The position numbers and the translations under genes are program-made. Positions 23,423 to 34,264 of a DNA stretch of 64,000 nt are shown piece after piece. Under the pieces are notes generated by a model that saw only the letters and a list, made by a program, of their open reading frames with translations, was not told where the DNA came from and made no database searches. This DNA comes from Cornus controversa. Its lineage: Eukaryota; Streptophyta; Magnoliopsida; Cornales; Cornaceae. The stretch covers positions 16,308,755-16,372,754 of the forward strand of contig CM048853.1 of assembly GCA_026545225.1 (NCBI GenBank), read 5' to 3'. How positions within the stretch are numbered: the first letter of the stretch is position 1; the number at the start of each line of letters is the position of its first letter.

Positions 23423-24298
23423 TTAACATTGGTAGCACTTCACCTTGTCCTGAGATGATCTAGTAGGCATAAACACTATAGAGAATGACTGTGTCTGTTG
23501 AGGCCCTCTAGGGAAAGAACTACTCCCCTTATGCTTCTTATTCAGATTGCTCTCCGAATGAGAACCCACATTTCGTGATTGACTCCTCAAGTCCCGTATC
23601 CTCCATATATCATTGTCATCTGCTTCCACCAACAATGTCTTTCTCACCACCTCTGCATAACTTAGTAAGTTTAAGATAGTGACCTTAGCCTTTAGCTTGA
23701 ACTAAAGCCCTTTCACGAACCTCCTTGCCTTGGCTTACTCATTTGCTACCATTTGTGGTGCAAAGCGAAATAAGGCAATAAATTTGTTTTCATAATCCAT
23801 TACACTTATCCCTCCTTGGATTAAGTGTATGAATTCATCGTGTAAAGCTTCTTTGACTATGTCCGAAAAATACTTCTCTAGAAACAACCTTCTAAAGGTC
23901 TCCCACTCCATGTTCCTCACGTCATGAGTGTGAATTAAGGATTTCCGCCATAGGTCCGCTGCCCCCGTCAATTGGATCAGAATCATTAACATCCTCAAGT
24001 CAAGTTCGTTTATCCTAAGCACATCAAATACTTTGGATATCTGTTCAAGCCAATCTTCTATAGCCATAGGATCCGTGTTTCCATCAAACATAGGTGGGTT
24101 CTTTTTCTTGAACATCTCAAGGGCTTTCATTGCCCTATTTCCACCTCCTTCAGCTTGATTTTGTGGACCTTCATTGGAGGTCCAAGCCAACAATTGGATG
24201 GTAGCAATCATCTCTCAAACTAGCTACGCTCCATCTATCAATAGTGGCGGTGGTGGAATTTGATCCACACCCCTACCATGTCCTCGTCTCGGTGGCAT
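23423..24298 (-). pseudogene. Tekay-B gag
   Basis: 23735-24211 (158 aa) is a clear retrotransposon gag domain: KKKNPPMFDGNTDPMAIEDWL, then LTGAADLWRKS, WETFRRLFLEKYF and FIALFRFAPQMVANE. 23423-23650 is the downstream basic/Ser-rich part. The likely start is the ATG at 24298-24296 (MPPRRGHGRG), a typical chromovirus gag start, with an in-frame stop at ~24225 before the main gag piece. Gag would form the virus-like particle. The frame is interrupted at least twice. Confidence 0.88.
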
Positions 24299-24542
24299 GA
24301 TTCTAATAAATATTTCTAATCAAAGATTAATCACACACACATACACACACACACATATATATATGTTAATTAATCAATTGAATCCACATATAGAGTCATG
24401 TCAAAGCACTTAACACAATTTAAATCACATAACACGTAAGAGTCACCTAGACCCAACCCTTATCCCACGTCCTATGTGTTTCAACCTAATACCGACCTTC
24501 AACCCTTAACCTTCATCCTCAAGTATTTAAACTTGTTTATTC

Positions 24543-24555
24543 TTTGATACCATGT
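24543..24555 (-). other. Primer binding site of Tekay-B, degenerate iMet type
   Basis: The minus strand reads ATGGTATCAAAGA adjacent to the 5' LTR; TGGTATCA matches tRNA-iMet, the rest has drifted. Confidence 0.6.
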
Positions 24556-27152
24556 TGTCATGCCCCTACTCTCTGATACCAAGATTGATATAGAAAGTGG
24601 AGGTGTACAGTGAAAGTCTCACCGATTCACACTCATGAGCCGCTCAATTCTAGAATATAACTTCCTGTGTGTTTGTAATTTTAGAATGATATTTAGTCCA
24701 TTGGAAATAGAATCTAAAAATACTCGATTTAAAAAAAACATGCTCAATTCTGATCTAAAACGAATGAGTTATACCCGTTTGAAGTTTGGACCAATATCGG
24801 AGCTTACTCGTAATTACAAGGGCGATTTCGTCCATTTACTTCTAATACCCCACCTCAATCACTAAATCAATGTAGAATCATAATTGCATACATACAATTA
24901 CCCATAACCTCATATATGGTCAAATATTGCCTCCCTAAATAATTCTCCAATTTCATTTCAACAAACACACCAAGCCACACATTTCGATGCATCGAACTTA
25001 CGATGCATAGAACAAGATACGAAATATTCTGTGAAACCTATTGGAGTTTTGTATGGAACACTCATCCATAATTTATGATGCATCATAATGGGGATTTGGA
25101 TGCATCAAAATCACTTAGCCTGGAATACTAACAAAAACACTAAGTGATTATAACAACCATTCTCCTCCCAATCCACTCTCCTAACAAACAATCATAGAAC
25201 ATAGCTATCTTTCTAACAAATCCCCAAACATCCACAAAGTGATAAATCACCACCATTTTATACCACCACATACACTTACAACAAAAAAAAACTTATGCAA
25301 TATAATACACCTATTGCAAGAAAACATCATTGTTACATAGTCCTCAAGAGTCAGCAAACTTATCATACATATTTGTAAGTCTCATGCATGCTTCTCATCC
25401 AAAAATAAGTACAATACTTTGAAACTAGTCCACATGCCAAAAGTCAGCATAGACATCTATGCACATGCCTTAAAAGACACAAAAGTCCAAAAATGATGTT
25501 CTTTTACTCTAGGTCCAACTTATGGTTGTGCATCCTCTACCACCTCCTTGCCATGTCCTGAAAGTGTTATTGTAGGGGGCGAGCAATTTTCAATGAGCTA
25601 AAGGTTAATGTATTGTGCATTCTATTCAAAGTCACATTTCATATTCAATGCAAAAAACATAACTCATGTCTGTCAAATACGTATCATGCTCCCTAGTATT
25701 CTAGTTACAAGCTTAAACGCTCAATTCATTTATGTCATGGCATATACATCAATTATAACTTGACAACCATATAAAACACATTTCTTGCATAAGGCATATT
25801 TTCATCATATCTATATAACATATAACAAATAATCAAAAAGGGATAGACATCTACATAAGTCATGTAATTTACTAAAATTACACACAAGACACAACACACA
25901 CTTTAATTTCTCGAATTTGGTTCACACTTACCCACATCCAAGATACATACCGAAGTCCCATATTTCAATCCTAGTTATTTTAGGGCTACTAACTCACTGG
26001 TAACCAACCCTTCTTGCACAAGTTCGAGGTTTTTCAACCCCCAGAGAAATGTTCCCTGATTACTTTTTCATGAGCCACTTCCGAGATACAACCCACACTC
26101 ACACAAAATATTTCACATTTTGCTTACACATTCACAAATTCGATGCATTGCACCATCGTATGTCCTAATTCAATTCTAGTATGTCACACAAGAATTATAA
26201 GACACACGTACTTGACTATGAAACTGAAACTAAGCGGCTATTCTTTATATCGATAAATACATAAGCTAAAACTCCCAAATTAGGTTTTCACCATTTTTTC
26301 CCAAAAATTTCATATATACAATTAATACCCCCACATTGCACATATAAACCATTTATGCAAAATAAAAGCATATACAAACCATTTTTAGCAAAAAAGACTT
26401 ATATACATCACTCTAAAACATAATTTTTATCACAAAGCATACACTTTCATATATCACATGAAAAGAAAACATTCATTTTATACTTAGACATGAAATTTCA
26501 CTTAAATTAGAATACACAACACACACCCCCTACCTCAATAGCTTTAGTTTCAAGCTATCCCATACTTTCACCAATATCAAAGTTCTCCACTCACGACTTT
26601 GTTCGGTTCAAAGTAAAGCCCTTGATGTCCCCTACACACTTCCCTCCTTCGGGAACTTCCAATTCACACCCTAAGTGCTCTAAAATCTAGAGAGAAGGGA
26701 GAGAGATGAAGTGGGATATCTAGAGAGAGAGAAATCTATAAAAGTGAAATATTTCATACCCTCAGATATTTATTTCACTCCTAGGGATGCAAAATAACCA
26801 ATTTGTCCCCGGACCACTTAACGTACCCCCTGACCTCCATTTTTGATTTCAAAAACTCCGACGGTCTCGAAATCACTTCCTTAACGCTCTAAACATTTTG
26901 TTTAGCCCATAGATAAAACAATATTTTTTAAAAAAATTTCAAAATTTCCAAACTCATTAAACCTCATCCTGGGACCCTAGTTGACCAAAAAGTTAAACTT
27001 TTTCAAAAGTTTCCAAAACTTTCCAATACCTTAAAACAACTCTCCAAACATGTTTTTCGCATTCAAAACACGTTAAATATCATTTAAAATGTATTTAAAT
27101 TAATAAATAAATAAAAAATAAAAATTAGCCAAAATGGGGCACGATCTCTACA
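24556..27152 (-). repeat. 5' LTR of Tekay-B
   Basis: 2597 bp, full-length relative to the shortened 3' LTR. Minus-strand ends TGTAGAGATCG and GGGGCATGACA. A dyad cluster lies at ~24983-25110. Confidence 0.92.
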
Positions 27153-27157
27153 CTCAT

Positions 27158-27910
27158 CCCTTCATTTTTGTAAGAATAAATGAGAGCCATTAGATGTGGG
27201 AGATGTGAGTTAAGTGAAAAAACTTGTATTGGATGAATGTGGACCGTTGGATCAAAAAATGGTGAGGATTGTTTCATTCCTGAGCAGATCCTAGCTCTCC
27301 AAAGTGGATTTTGGATTTGGATGAATAGTAACTCTTGGATCAAACTGATCTGGACCATTCACAAAATTTTAAAAATTTTCACTCCGTAAATTTTTTTGCA
27401 GAAATGGGTGGCAGCCAATGATTGTTTGCCACGTGTCACCCTATGGCTGATTTCCCCAAATTATCCTTTTTGTGGGGCAAAAATTTGGTATTTTTGGGGA
27501 TCATCTCATTCATGATGTCACTATATTGATGCAATTGAATAAAATGATGTCACTTTATCTAAAAATGAAATTTCAAATTTGTTCTAGACAGTGTGCACAT
27601 CAAAAAGATTATTTTGCCCCGCAGTTAGGGTTTTGGTCAAAAATATGCCAAGACTAGAAATGTGCCAATATTCTAGTGTATCCTAGGATTTTTGGATCCT
27701 ACGATCAAGATGGTTAGGTCCGTTCATCAATTTGACCAACGGTTTATCGATCAAACTTTCGAGTTGACTAGTTTGACCATAATTTAGGATTTTGGTCAAT
27801 GGGATGTCCAAGTTCGAAATGTGTTGATTGTGAGATATAAATTTGTAATTGGCATATTTCGGTGATCAAAATCAGATTGATCGAGTTGTAATTTTTGATT
27901 TATTCTTTGT
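27158..27910. other. Unassigned DNA between Tekay-B and the Athila-type element
   Basis: No gene. It contains repeated phrases such as 'accgttggatcaaa'. The stretch from ~27674 resembles 39760 onward ('gtatcctaggatttttggatcctacgatca'). It is the left half of the target into which the Athila-type element inserted; the right half resumes at 38648. Confidence 0.45.
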
Positions 27911-27915
27911 ATCGA

Positions 27916-29436
27916 TGATAGGCGTTGAATGTTACGCATTCTAGCCTCTTAACTTATGTATTTTATTCTCTTAGTGATAGATTATTTTGTGATTTTACTT
28001 TGTTTTAGTGTTTTCTGTATTTTCAGGGCCTTAATGATTATTTCAGTTAAAACCGTGCTTTTGGGTTTTTAAAGAACACATCCAAGATGGTGAGATGAAG
28101 CCTACATCAAGGAGATTCACTCAACCATTTATTTTAACTCAAATCAGCCCAAGAAAGAGGTCCAAGAGAATTACCACTGCTTAAGAAGGTTTCGGACCTG
28201 AAGCCCAAATCTGCGCATAATGCAGTCTTAATCCCGTTTTGGAAAACGGACCAGAAGTCTTATTTCTGAGCCTCAAATCGACATAATTCTCGGGTTGGGT
28301 TGAACGAAATTTGATTCTGCACACTTTTGTATTTCACGAAAATTCCGTAAATCGAACTTCTAGTGGGTCAAAAGTTGGGCTGAAGTCAGCCGAAAAAACC
28401 CACCTGATTAGTGCTGCGGGAAACCCTAATTTATTCCTAATTGGATTAGGACTTTGGTGTATTCTCTTGGGAAATAAAGTGAGGACTTGGAGGCTGAATT
28501 GGGAGAGATTAGACAGAGCTTACACAGAGATTGGAGAGTCTGAGAGGGCTGAGAAGAGAACAGAAACATATTGCAGAGCCATTGGAGAACATAGTCATAC
28601 GCGTAATTCAGAAAGATGATGTCTTCTTCCTCAACAGTTGAAGCTTCTTCTTCTACCATGAGCGGCTAGTTCATCCACTAGGGTTTTGATGTAGCCCTAA
28701 CAAAGCATAAATGGTTTGATTGTTTTAATTATTGGGGACCTTTATATACATGCATAGATTATGTAATTGTGAGGATTCTTATTATAGAATTGAGCAATAA
28801 AAGTCTTATAAATTCAATCTCAATGATTTCTTATCTTGTCTTAGATATTTAGTTGTTGTTATTGAACTCAATCTCTCTTGTTTTCTGTGATCATGAGAAA
28901 GATTATTACACAATGGTAATCACTGAATATATTGTTATGAGCTTTGATGGATTATGCCTAGAGAAGATGAACCATACTGCACCCTAGATTAGAGTAGTTA
29001 GGCAGATGGCCCATACCAATCGAAGATAGTCCATGGCTTAGCCTTAATCATATGTTATCTTCTTGACGGATGAAGGTGAGCTTGTAGCCACCGACACCAC
29101 TTATGCATGATGTAATTCCCCTATAGTTGATTCAATTGACCATTGATTGTGGAGTTAGTGGTGAAGTCAAACACCCTAGATTTCTCTCCTATTATCTTCA
29201 CCTATCTTGTTTACTTTGATTTATTTTATTTTACTTTTTAATTACTTTAGTTTAAAAATCAGAATTCTTTTCTTATAAATTTAATTAGAATTAATTCCGT
29301 AATCCAACTCGTCAGAACATAATCCTTAAGGTACGATACCCCTTTCGATAGCCCTATTCTGTAAGGAATTCGTTCTATTGCGAAGTGTGGAAATTTTTAA
29401 TTGATATATTTTTGAGTCACACTCACACACGAATCA
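27916..29436 (+). repeat. 5' LTR of the Athila-type element
   Basis: Begins TGATAGGCGTTG, ends CACACGAATCA. A stretch conserved with other tRNA-Asp-primed LTRs lies at 28961-29045. The 102-codon open frame at 28311-28619 is identical in the other LTR and is probably chance, not a gene. Confidence 0.96.
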
Positions 29437-29441
29437 ATTTT

Positions 29442-29459
29442 TGGCGCCGTTGCCGGGGA
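29442..29459 (+). other. Primer binding site, tRNA-Asp type
   Basis: TGGCGCCGTTGCCGGGGA, a perfect 18-nt complement of the tRNA-Asp 3' end, 5 nt after the LTR. Confidence 0.95.
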
Positions 29460-29706
29460 TTATCTATTTGATTGATTGGATTTTACAGAATTAGTTTTAA
29501 TTGGATTTTTAGTTTAGGAAATTTTTATATTTTATTTTTAATTTTGTTTTTGTTTCTTTTCAGGTGCTTTCGGTAAATATATGCAAGGTCGTCGTTCTGT
29601 GGCTGATCCTTTGATACCTCTTGATCCTGAGCCTGAACGTACTCTTAGATAACAGAGGAACATCCCTGTTGACACCATTGTGCAAGAGGAAGAATTAATT
29701 GAAGAC

Positions 29707-32700
29707 ATGGCAGAAGAGAGGAATAACAACCTTGTTCCTAATGCTGATGGAGAAAGAGCTAGATTGCTTAGGGACTACTATGTTCCTGAGACATATACCT
29801 CACCAGCAGGTTTTCAATTGCCCAATGTCACAGCACAGAATTATGAGATCAAGTCCAGCATTATTCAGATGCTACCATCTTATTTTGGGCTGACTCAAGA
29901 AGACCCTTACAAGCATCTGGATGACTTCATTGAAGTGTGCTCAACTACAAAAATTCACAACTTCTCTGAAGATGCTTTCAGAATGAGACTTTTTCCATTC
30001 TCTCTGAAAGATAAAGCAAAGTATTGGTTCAACTCTCTACCGGCTGGTTCTATCACGACTTGGACTCAGATGCAACATGAGTTTCTCAAGAAGTATTTTC
30101 CGATAGGGAAGACCAATCAGTTCAGACGTGCTATCACTGGTTTCTCCCAACATGAGGGGGAACAATTTTATGAGACATGGGAAAGATTCAAGGACCTTCT
30201 TAGGAAGTGTCCCCATCATCAAGTTCCTAAGTGGCAACTAGTGCAGAGTTTTCATGAAGGGCTCACAAAAGCCAACAGACAGATGGTTGATGCGTCATGT
30301 GGAGGTACTTTTATGTTGAAGAGTGAAGAAGAGGCATGGACCTTATTTGAAAATCTTAGTGACAACTCTCTACAACATGTGTCCTCTACTCGTTCTAGCA
30401 GACCTGCCACTACCAGGAAGACTGATGGGATTTTTGAGGTTGGTGCTTCAGAAGCTATGCCAACTGATATTGATTTAATTGCACAGAAGGTAGCAGCAAT
30501 TATGGCTGCCAATCAAACTCCTTCTGCTTCAAATTCTACATTGCTAGGCCCTTGTGAATTTTGCTCTAGTCCTATGCATAACGTGAGCAATTGTCCTTCA
30601 ATAGGGCAATTTTCTGATATTCAACATGAGCAAGTTCAAGCTGCTTTCACTGGACCAATGAACCCTCCACGAGGTAATACTTACAATCCCACATGGAGGA
30701 ATTATCCTGGTTTTTCTTACAGTAACCAAGGGGCAGTAATGCAACCATCATATCAACCTAGGACTTTTGTGCCTCAACAGCAATATCAAACACAAAGTCC
30801 TATGGCCCAAAGAATTTCTGCTATTGAAGACAAGCTGACTCTTACCTTGTCTAAATTTGACAAGCTTGATTCTCTCATAGAGACAGTGCAAGCTACTGCA
30901 GCAACAGTACAATCTACAGTTCAGCTAGTGCACTCGCATTCTCAATCCATTGCCAAACTGGAATCTCAGTTTGGACAGCTTGCTACTTCATTGAGTAGAA
31001 GAGAAGAAGGGAAGCTCCCTAGTCAACCAATTGCTAATTCAAGAGGGATGCAAGCTTCCACAAGCAACCCACACCATGAGCAAGTTCAAGCCATTACCAC
31101 TTTGAGAAGTGGGAAAATAATTGACAATAAGGTGGGTGAAAAGAAAGAAGGAGAAAAAGTGACCACAAGTCCAAGTGCTGAAATTCCTTATGAGCCCAAG
31201 GCTCCTTTCCCACAACGTTTTCTTGAAGCATCTAAATTGGGGAAGCAAGGGGACAAGCTGCATGACATGATGGAGGTATTTCGCCAAGTGAAGATTAATT
31301 TGCCACTCCTTGATGCCATCAAGCAAATTCCTCCTTATGCAAAATTTTTGAAGGACTTGTGCACTCAGAAAAGACGTTCTAAAAGCCATGTGCCAAAGAA
31401 AGTAATGCTGCCACAACAAGTAAGTTCAATAATTCAGCAGTGTACTCCTCCCAAGTACAAAGATCCTGGTGCTCCAACTATCTCATGCATTATTGGGGAG
31501 CACCATGTGGATAAAGCTCTTCTTGATTTGGGTGCAAGTGTGAATTTGCTACCTTATTCAGTTTACTTACAATTGGGCTTGGGAGAATTGAAGCCTACCT
31601 CAGTGGTATTACAATTTGCAGACAGATCAACAAAGCAACCCCGAGGACTCATAGAAGATGTGCTCATTAAAGTGGACAAGTTCTACTTTCCTGTTGATTT
31701 CATTGTACTTGACACTGAGCCGGTTCACAATCCGAAGAGGCACATTCCTGTGATCCTTGGTCGACCTTTCTTAGCTACTGCTGATGCTTGCATAAATTGT
31801 AGGTCGGGGATCATGGATATTTCCTTTGGCAACATGAAGGTTAAACTTAATATTTTCAATGCTGTTGAGAATCCTCCAGATCATACTGATATTTTCTTCA
31901 TGGACTCTGAAGATGTGATTGAATCTACAGATGAAATAAGGGTGCAAGAAAAACAGAAGGAGAAGAAGGTGTTTGAAGATCAAATTTCTACCATGGTGAT
32001 AACTTCTGTATGCACTACACTTTCCAAAACACTTCAGATGGAGCAATTGTTTGGAGTGTCCGACAACTCCACACCATGGTATGCAGATATTGTGAACTAT
32101 TTAGCCACGGGAAAAGTGCCAAGAGACTGGACCAAGCGAGAACGTGATCGATTCTTCTCTAAAGTTCATCATTACTTTTGGGAGGATCCAGAGTTATTTA
32201 AATATTGTCCAGATCAGATTATTCGGCGATGTGTCCCAGACTATGAGTTTCAAGATATTCTCAAGTTCTGCCATTCATTGGCATGTGGAGGCCACTTCAG
32301 TGCAAGAAAGACAGCAGCAAAGGTACTTCAATGTGGATTCTTTTGGCCTTCTCTGTTTCACGATGCATATGTTTTCTGTAAGACTTGTGATCGGTGTCAA
32401 AGATTGGGTTCAATGTCGAGGCGTGATATGATGCCAATGAGCCCCATTCTGGTGGTGGAGATTTTTGATGTTTGGGGAATTGATTTTATGGGACCCTTTC
32501 CACCTTCTTTTGGCTACGAATATATTCTGGTTGGAGTGGATTATGTCTCCAAGTGGGTGGAGGCCATTGCAACTCGAACCAATGATCACAAGGTGGTAAT
32601 CAAATTCATGCATGAGAATATTCTGAGTCGATTTGGAATTCCTCGAGCCTTGATCAGTGATGGTGGTACTCACTTTTGCAATAAATTCTTGAGAGGTTTG

Positions 32701-33069
32701 CTTGCTAAATATTCAGTGACACATAAGGTGGCGACGCCTTACCATCCTCAGACAAGTGGGCAAGTAGAGCTGTCCAATCGAGAAATTAAGCATGTTCTCA
32801 AGAAGACAGTGAGACCGGATAGAAGAGATTGGTCATTGCGACTGAGCGAAGCACTATGGGCGTATCAGACTGCTTATAAGACCCCTATCGGTATGTCACC
32901 ATATCGGTTGGTGTATGGGAAAGCATCTCATCTTCCAGTAGAGATTGAGCACAAGGCACTTTGGGCAATTCGAAAATTCAATTTCGATGCAAAAAGAGCT
33001 GGGGAAGAAAGGAGGTTGCAATTGAATGAATTAGAAGAGTTTAGACGTGATGCTTATGAAAGTTCATGA
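29707..33069 (+). CDS. Gag-protease-integrase polyprotein without RT/RNase H
   Basis: A 1120-aa frame from ATG 29707 to a TGA. Order: gag domain (~29840-30380; [36 protein letters not shown]), zinc knuckle [14 protein letters not shown] (30553-30594, CX2CX4HX4C), coiled linker, aspartic protease with LLDLGASVN (active Asp codon 31525) and [10 protein letters not shown], then a direct join at ~31990-32040 to the RNase H-integrase linker ([13 protein letters not shown]). Integrase is complete through the core: HHCC zinc domain, and Asp 32482, Asp 32659, Glu 32767, a DD35E spacing. In related elements ~500-600 residues of RT and RNase H separate protease from this linker. Upstream, ATG 29581 is in the same frame but meets TAA at 29650. 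The terminal TGA precedes a further in-frame integrase tail (to 33375). The product would enter a particle but could not copy RNA. Confidence 0.93.
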   Translation: MAEERNNNLVPNADGERARLLRDYYVPETYTSPAGFQLPNVTAQNYEIKSSIIQMLPSYFGLTQEDPYKHLDDFIEVCSTTKIHNFSEDAFRMRLFPFSLKDKAKYWFNSLPAGSITTWTQMQHEFLKKYFPIGKTNQFRRAITGFSQHEGEQFYETWERFKDLLRKCPHHQVPKWQLVQSFHEGLTKANRQMVDASCGGTFMLKSEEEAWTLFENLSDNSLQHVSSTRSSRPATTRKTDGIFEVGASEAMPTDIDLIAQKVAAIMAANQTPSASNSTLLGPCEFCSSPMHNVSNCPSIGQFSDIQHEQVQAAFTGPMNPPRGNTYNPTWRNYPGFSYSNQGAVMQPSYQPRTFVPQQQYQTQSPMAQRISAIEDKLTLTLSKFDKLDSLIETVQATAATVQSTVQLVHSHSQSIAKLESQFGQLATSLSRREEGKLPSQPIANSRGMQASTSNPHHEQVQAITTLRSGKIIDNKVGEKKEGEKVTTSPSAEIPYEPKAPFPQRFLEASKLGKQGDKLHDMMEVFRQVKINLPLLDAIKQIPPYAKFLKDLCTQKRRSKSHVPKKVMLPQQVSSIIQQCTPPKYKDPGAPTISCIIGEHHVDKALLDLGASVNLLPYSVYLQLGLGELKPTSVVLQFADRSTKQPRGLIEDVLIKVDKFYFPVDFIVLDTEPVHNPKRHIPVILGRPFLATADACINCRSGIMDISFGNMKVKLNIFNAVENPPDHTDIFFMDSEDVIESTDEIRVQEKQKEKKVFEDQISTMVITSVCTTLSKTLQMEQLFGVSDNSTPWYADIVNYLATGKVPRDWTKRERDRFFSKVHHYFWEDPELFKYCPDQIIRRCVPDYEFQDILKFCHSLACGGHFSARKTAAKVLQCGFFWPSLFHDAYVFCKTCDRCQRLGSMSRRDMMPMSPILVVEIFDVWGIDFMGPFPPSFGYEYILVGVDYVSKWVEAIATRTNDHKVVIKFMHENILSRFGIPRALISDGGTHFCNKFLRGLLAKYSVTHKVATPYHPQTSGQVELSNREIKHVLKKTVRPDRRDWSLRLSEALWAYQTAYKTPIGMSPYRLVYGKASHLPVEIEHKALWAIRKFNFDAKRAGEERRLQLNELEEFRRDAYESS

Positions 33070-33375
33070 ATTTACAAAGAGAGGACGAAAGCATTTCATG
33101 ATCGACATATCTCACGAAAATCCTTCTCTCCAGGTGATAAAGTATGGCTCTTCAATTCCAAGCTTCGGTTGTTTCCCGAAAAATTGCGTTCAAGGTGGGA
33201 TGGACCATTCCAAGTGATTTCGGTTTTTCCTCATGGTGCCATGGAAATTCGAAGCTTTCGAGATAATACTTTGATGAAAGTTAATGGCCAAAGGTTGAAG
33301 CATTGTGTGGAAGGATGTGTGCCAAGAAGAGACGTGGAGTCCGTCAACTTGACGGATCCCGTCTATCCGACTTAA
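33070..33375 (+). pseudogene. Integrase C-terminal tail cut off by a stop codon
   Basis: The frame continues unchanged after TGA 33067-33069 to TAA at 33373-33375. It encodes YKERTKAFHDRHI, SFSPGDKVWLFNSKLRLFPEKL and RSRWDGPFQV, the GPF/Y-type integrase C-terminal module of Athila-type pol. The interrupting codon TGA is one transition from CGA, so deamination of a methylated CpG is a likely cause (inference). The tail has no start of its own, so it is probably untranslated unless the stop is read through. Confidence 0.85.
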
Positions 33376-33615
33376 TCCCTTCGGAGAGTCAATCGTCTCC
33401 TACGGACGTTAAATTGTAGGTTCTGTATGTATTTCTATACTTTGTTTCCCTTAGTTTTCTTTAATTTTAATTTTTAGTTTTAGTTTTCTTAGGTTTTTCT
33501 TCAATTCTAGTTGCGTTTTAATGTTTTTTCTTTGAGTTTTTGATGTATAAGTTGCTTCCGGAGGATGCCAAGAGGTGTACCAAGGTATTTGGACTCAAGA
33601 CGGGTGAAAAATCGT

Positions 33616-33815
33616 GCTCTCGGTCGACCTTGGGCGATGGAGACTCAAAATTATCAAGGTTCGGTCGACCTTGGGCGATGGAGGGTCCAACAGGCATCCA
33701 GGAGGGGGATCGATCGCCCCATTTGAGGGGGATCGATCGCCCCATGGTTTTTCAAGAGATCACCCACCAGCAGGTGGGCGATCGATCGCCCATCCAAGGG
33801 GGGATCGATCGCCCA
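33616..33815 (+). repeat. Cluster of GATCGATC-centred dyads between pol and the env-position ORF
   Basis: Two copies of CGGTCGACCTTGGGCGATGG (33621 and 33661 regions) are followed by four copies of a GGGnGATCGATCGCCC-type dyad (33705-33720, 33728-33743, 33776-33791, 33800-33815). The third copy is a perfect 16-bp palindrome, GGGCGATCGATCGCCC. The cluster ends ~35 bp before a TATA-like box. Confidence 0.9.
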
Positions 33816-33848
33816 GGCCCATTGAAGGGCTGCCCGAATTTTTAAGGC

Positions 33849-33856
33849 CTATAAAG
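33849..33856 (+). promoter_or_regulatory. TATA-like box of a possible internal promoter
   Basis: CTATAAAG in the context GGCCTATAAAGGCC (itself a 14-bp palindrome), followed ~30 bp later by a pyrimidine-rich start-like stretch and a ~370-nt leader to ATG 34265. The dyad cluster sits immediately upstream. Whether it is used is inference. Confidence 0.4.
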
Positions 33857-34264
33857 GCCACCTCTCATCCTTTGTTGCTACCACTTGCATCCTAGACCTC
33901 TTTGAACTCCAATTCAAGTCCTACATCATCCGGAAAACTAATTTCTTCAATTAGTGATTATTATACAAGAATTCAACATTGATCAACATCAACTTCAACA
34001 TCAAATTGGATCAAAAATCACTAGTTCTCAAAGGAAGCTCACACTTTTTCAAGTTTAACATCAAAGTAAGTGAAGTTTTTCTTTGAAGAAATTGTTCAAA
34101 TCTTTTTGAGGGCTTTTGAAGACCAAGTTTGGGGGATCAATTTGGTGCATTTACTTGTTCGATTTGGGTGAAAAAATTGCCGAAAAAAGGAGGTTGAAGG
34201 TTACAAAAGAATTGTGCACACCAAGTGTTCGATTTAATTCCTCAACCACACTTTTTCTACTTCT

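Larger units (their letters stand above)
18464..27152 (-). mobile_element. Tekay/Del-type chromovirus (Tekay-B), complete boundaries, degenerate
   Basis: The element has a 3' LTR 18464-19841 and a 5' LTR 24556-27152, a PPT and PBS at the right places, and a perfect 5-bp duplication CTCAT (18459-18463, 27153-27157). The internal region encodes gag, zinc knuckle, protease, RT, RNase H, integrase and chromodomain in order, all broken by stops and frameshifts. It is closely related to Tekay-1 in pol. Confidence 0.95.

Noticed and set aside
28311..28619. 102-aa ORF identical at 37517-37825
   Set aside because: It is within the two near-identical Athila-type LTRs; identity says nothing about coding.
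30037..30512. Antisense ORFs in gag
   Set aside because: Shadow frames of the 1120-aa polyprotein.
33540..33895. Two ORFs of 93-101 aa over the dyad cluster
   Set aside because: Repeated GDRSP/GGRSIA peptides come from the DNA dyads; no homology and wrong position for an element gene.
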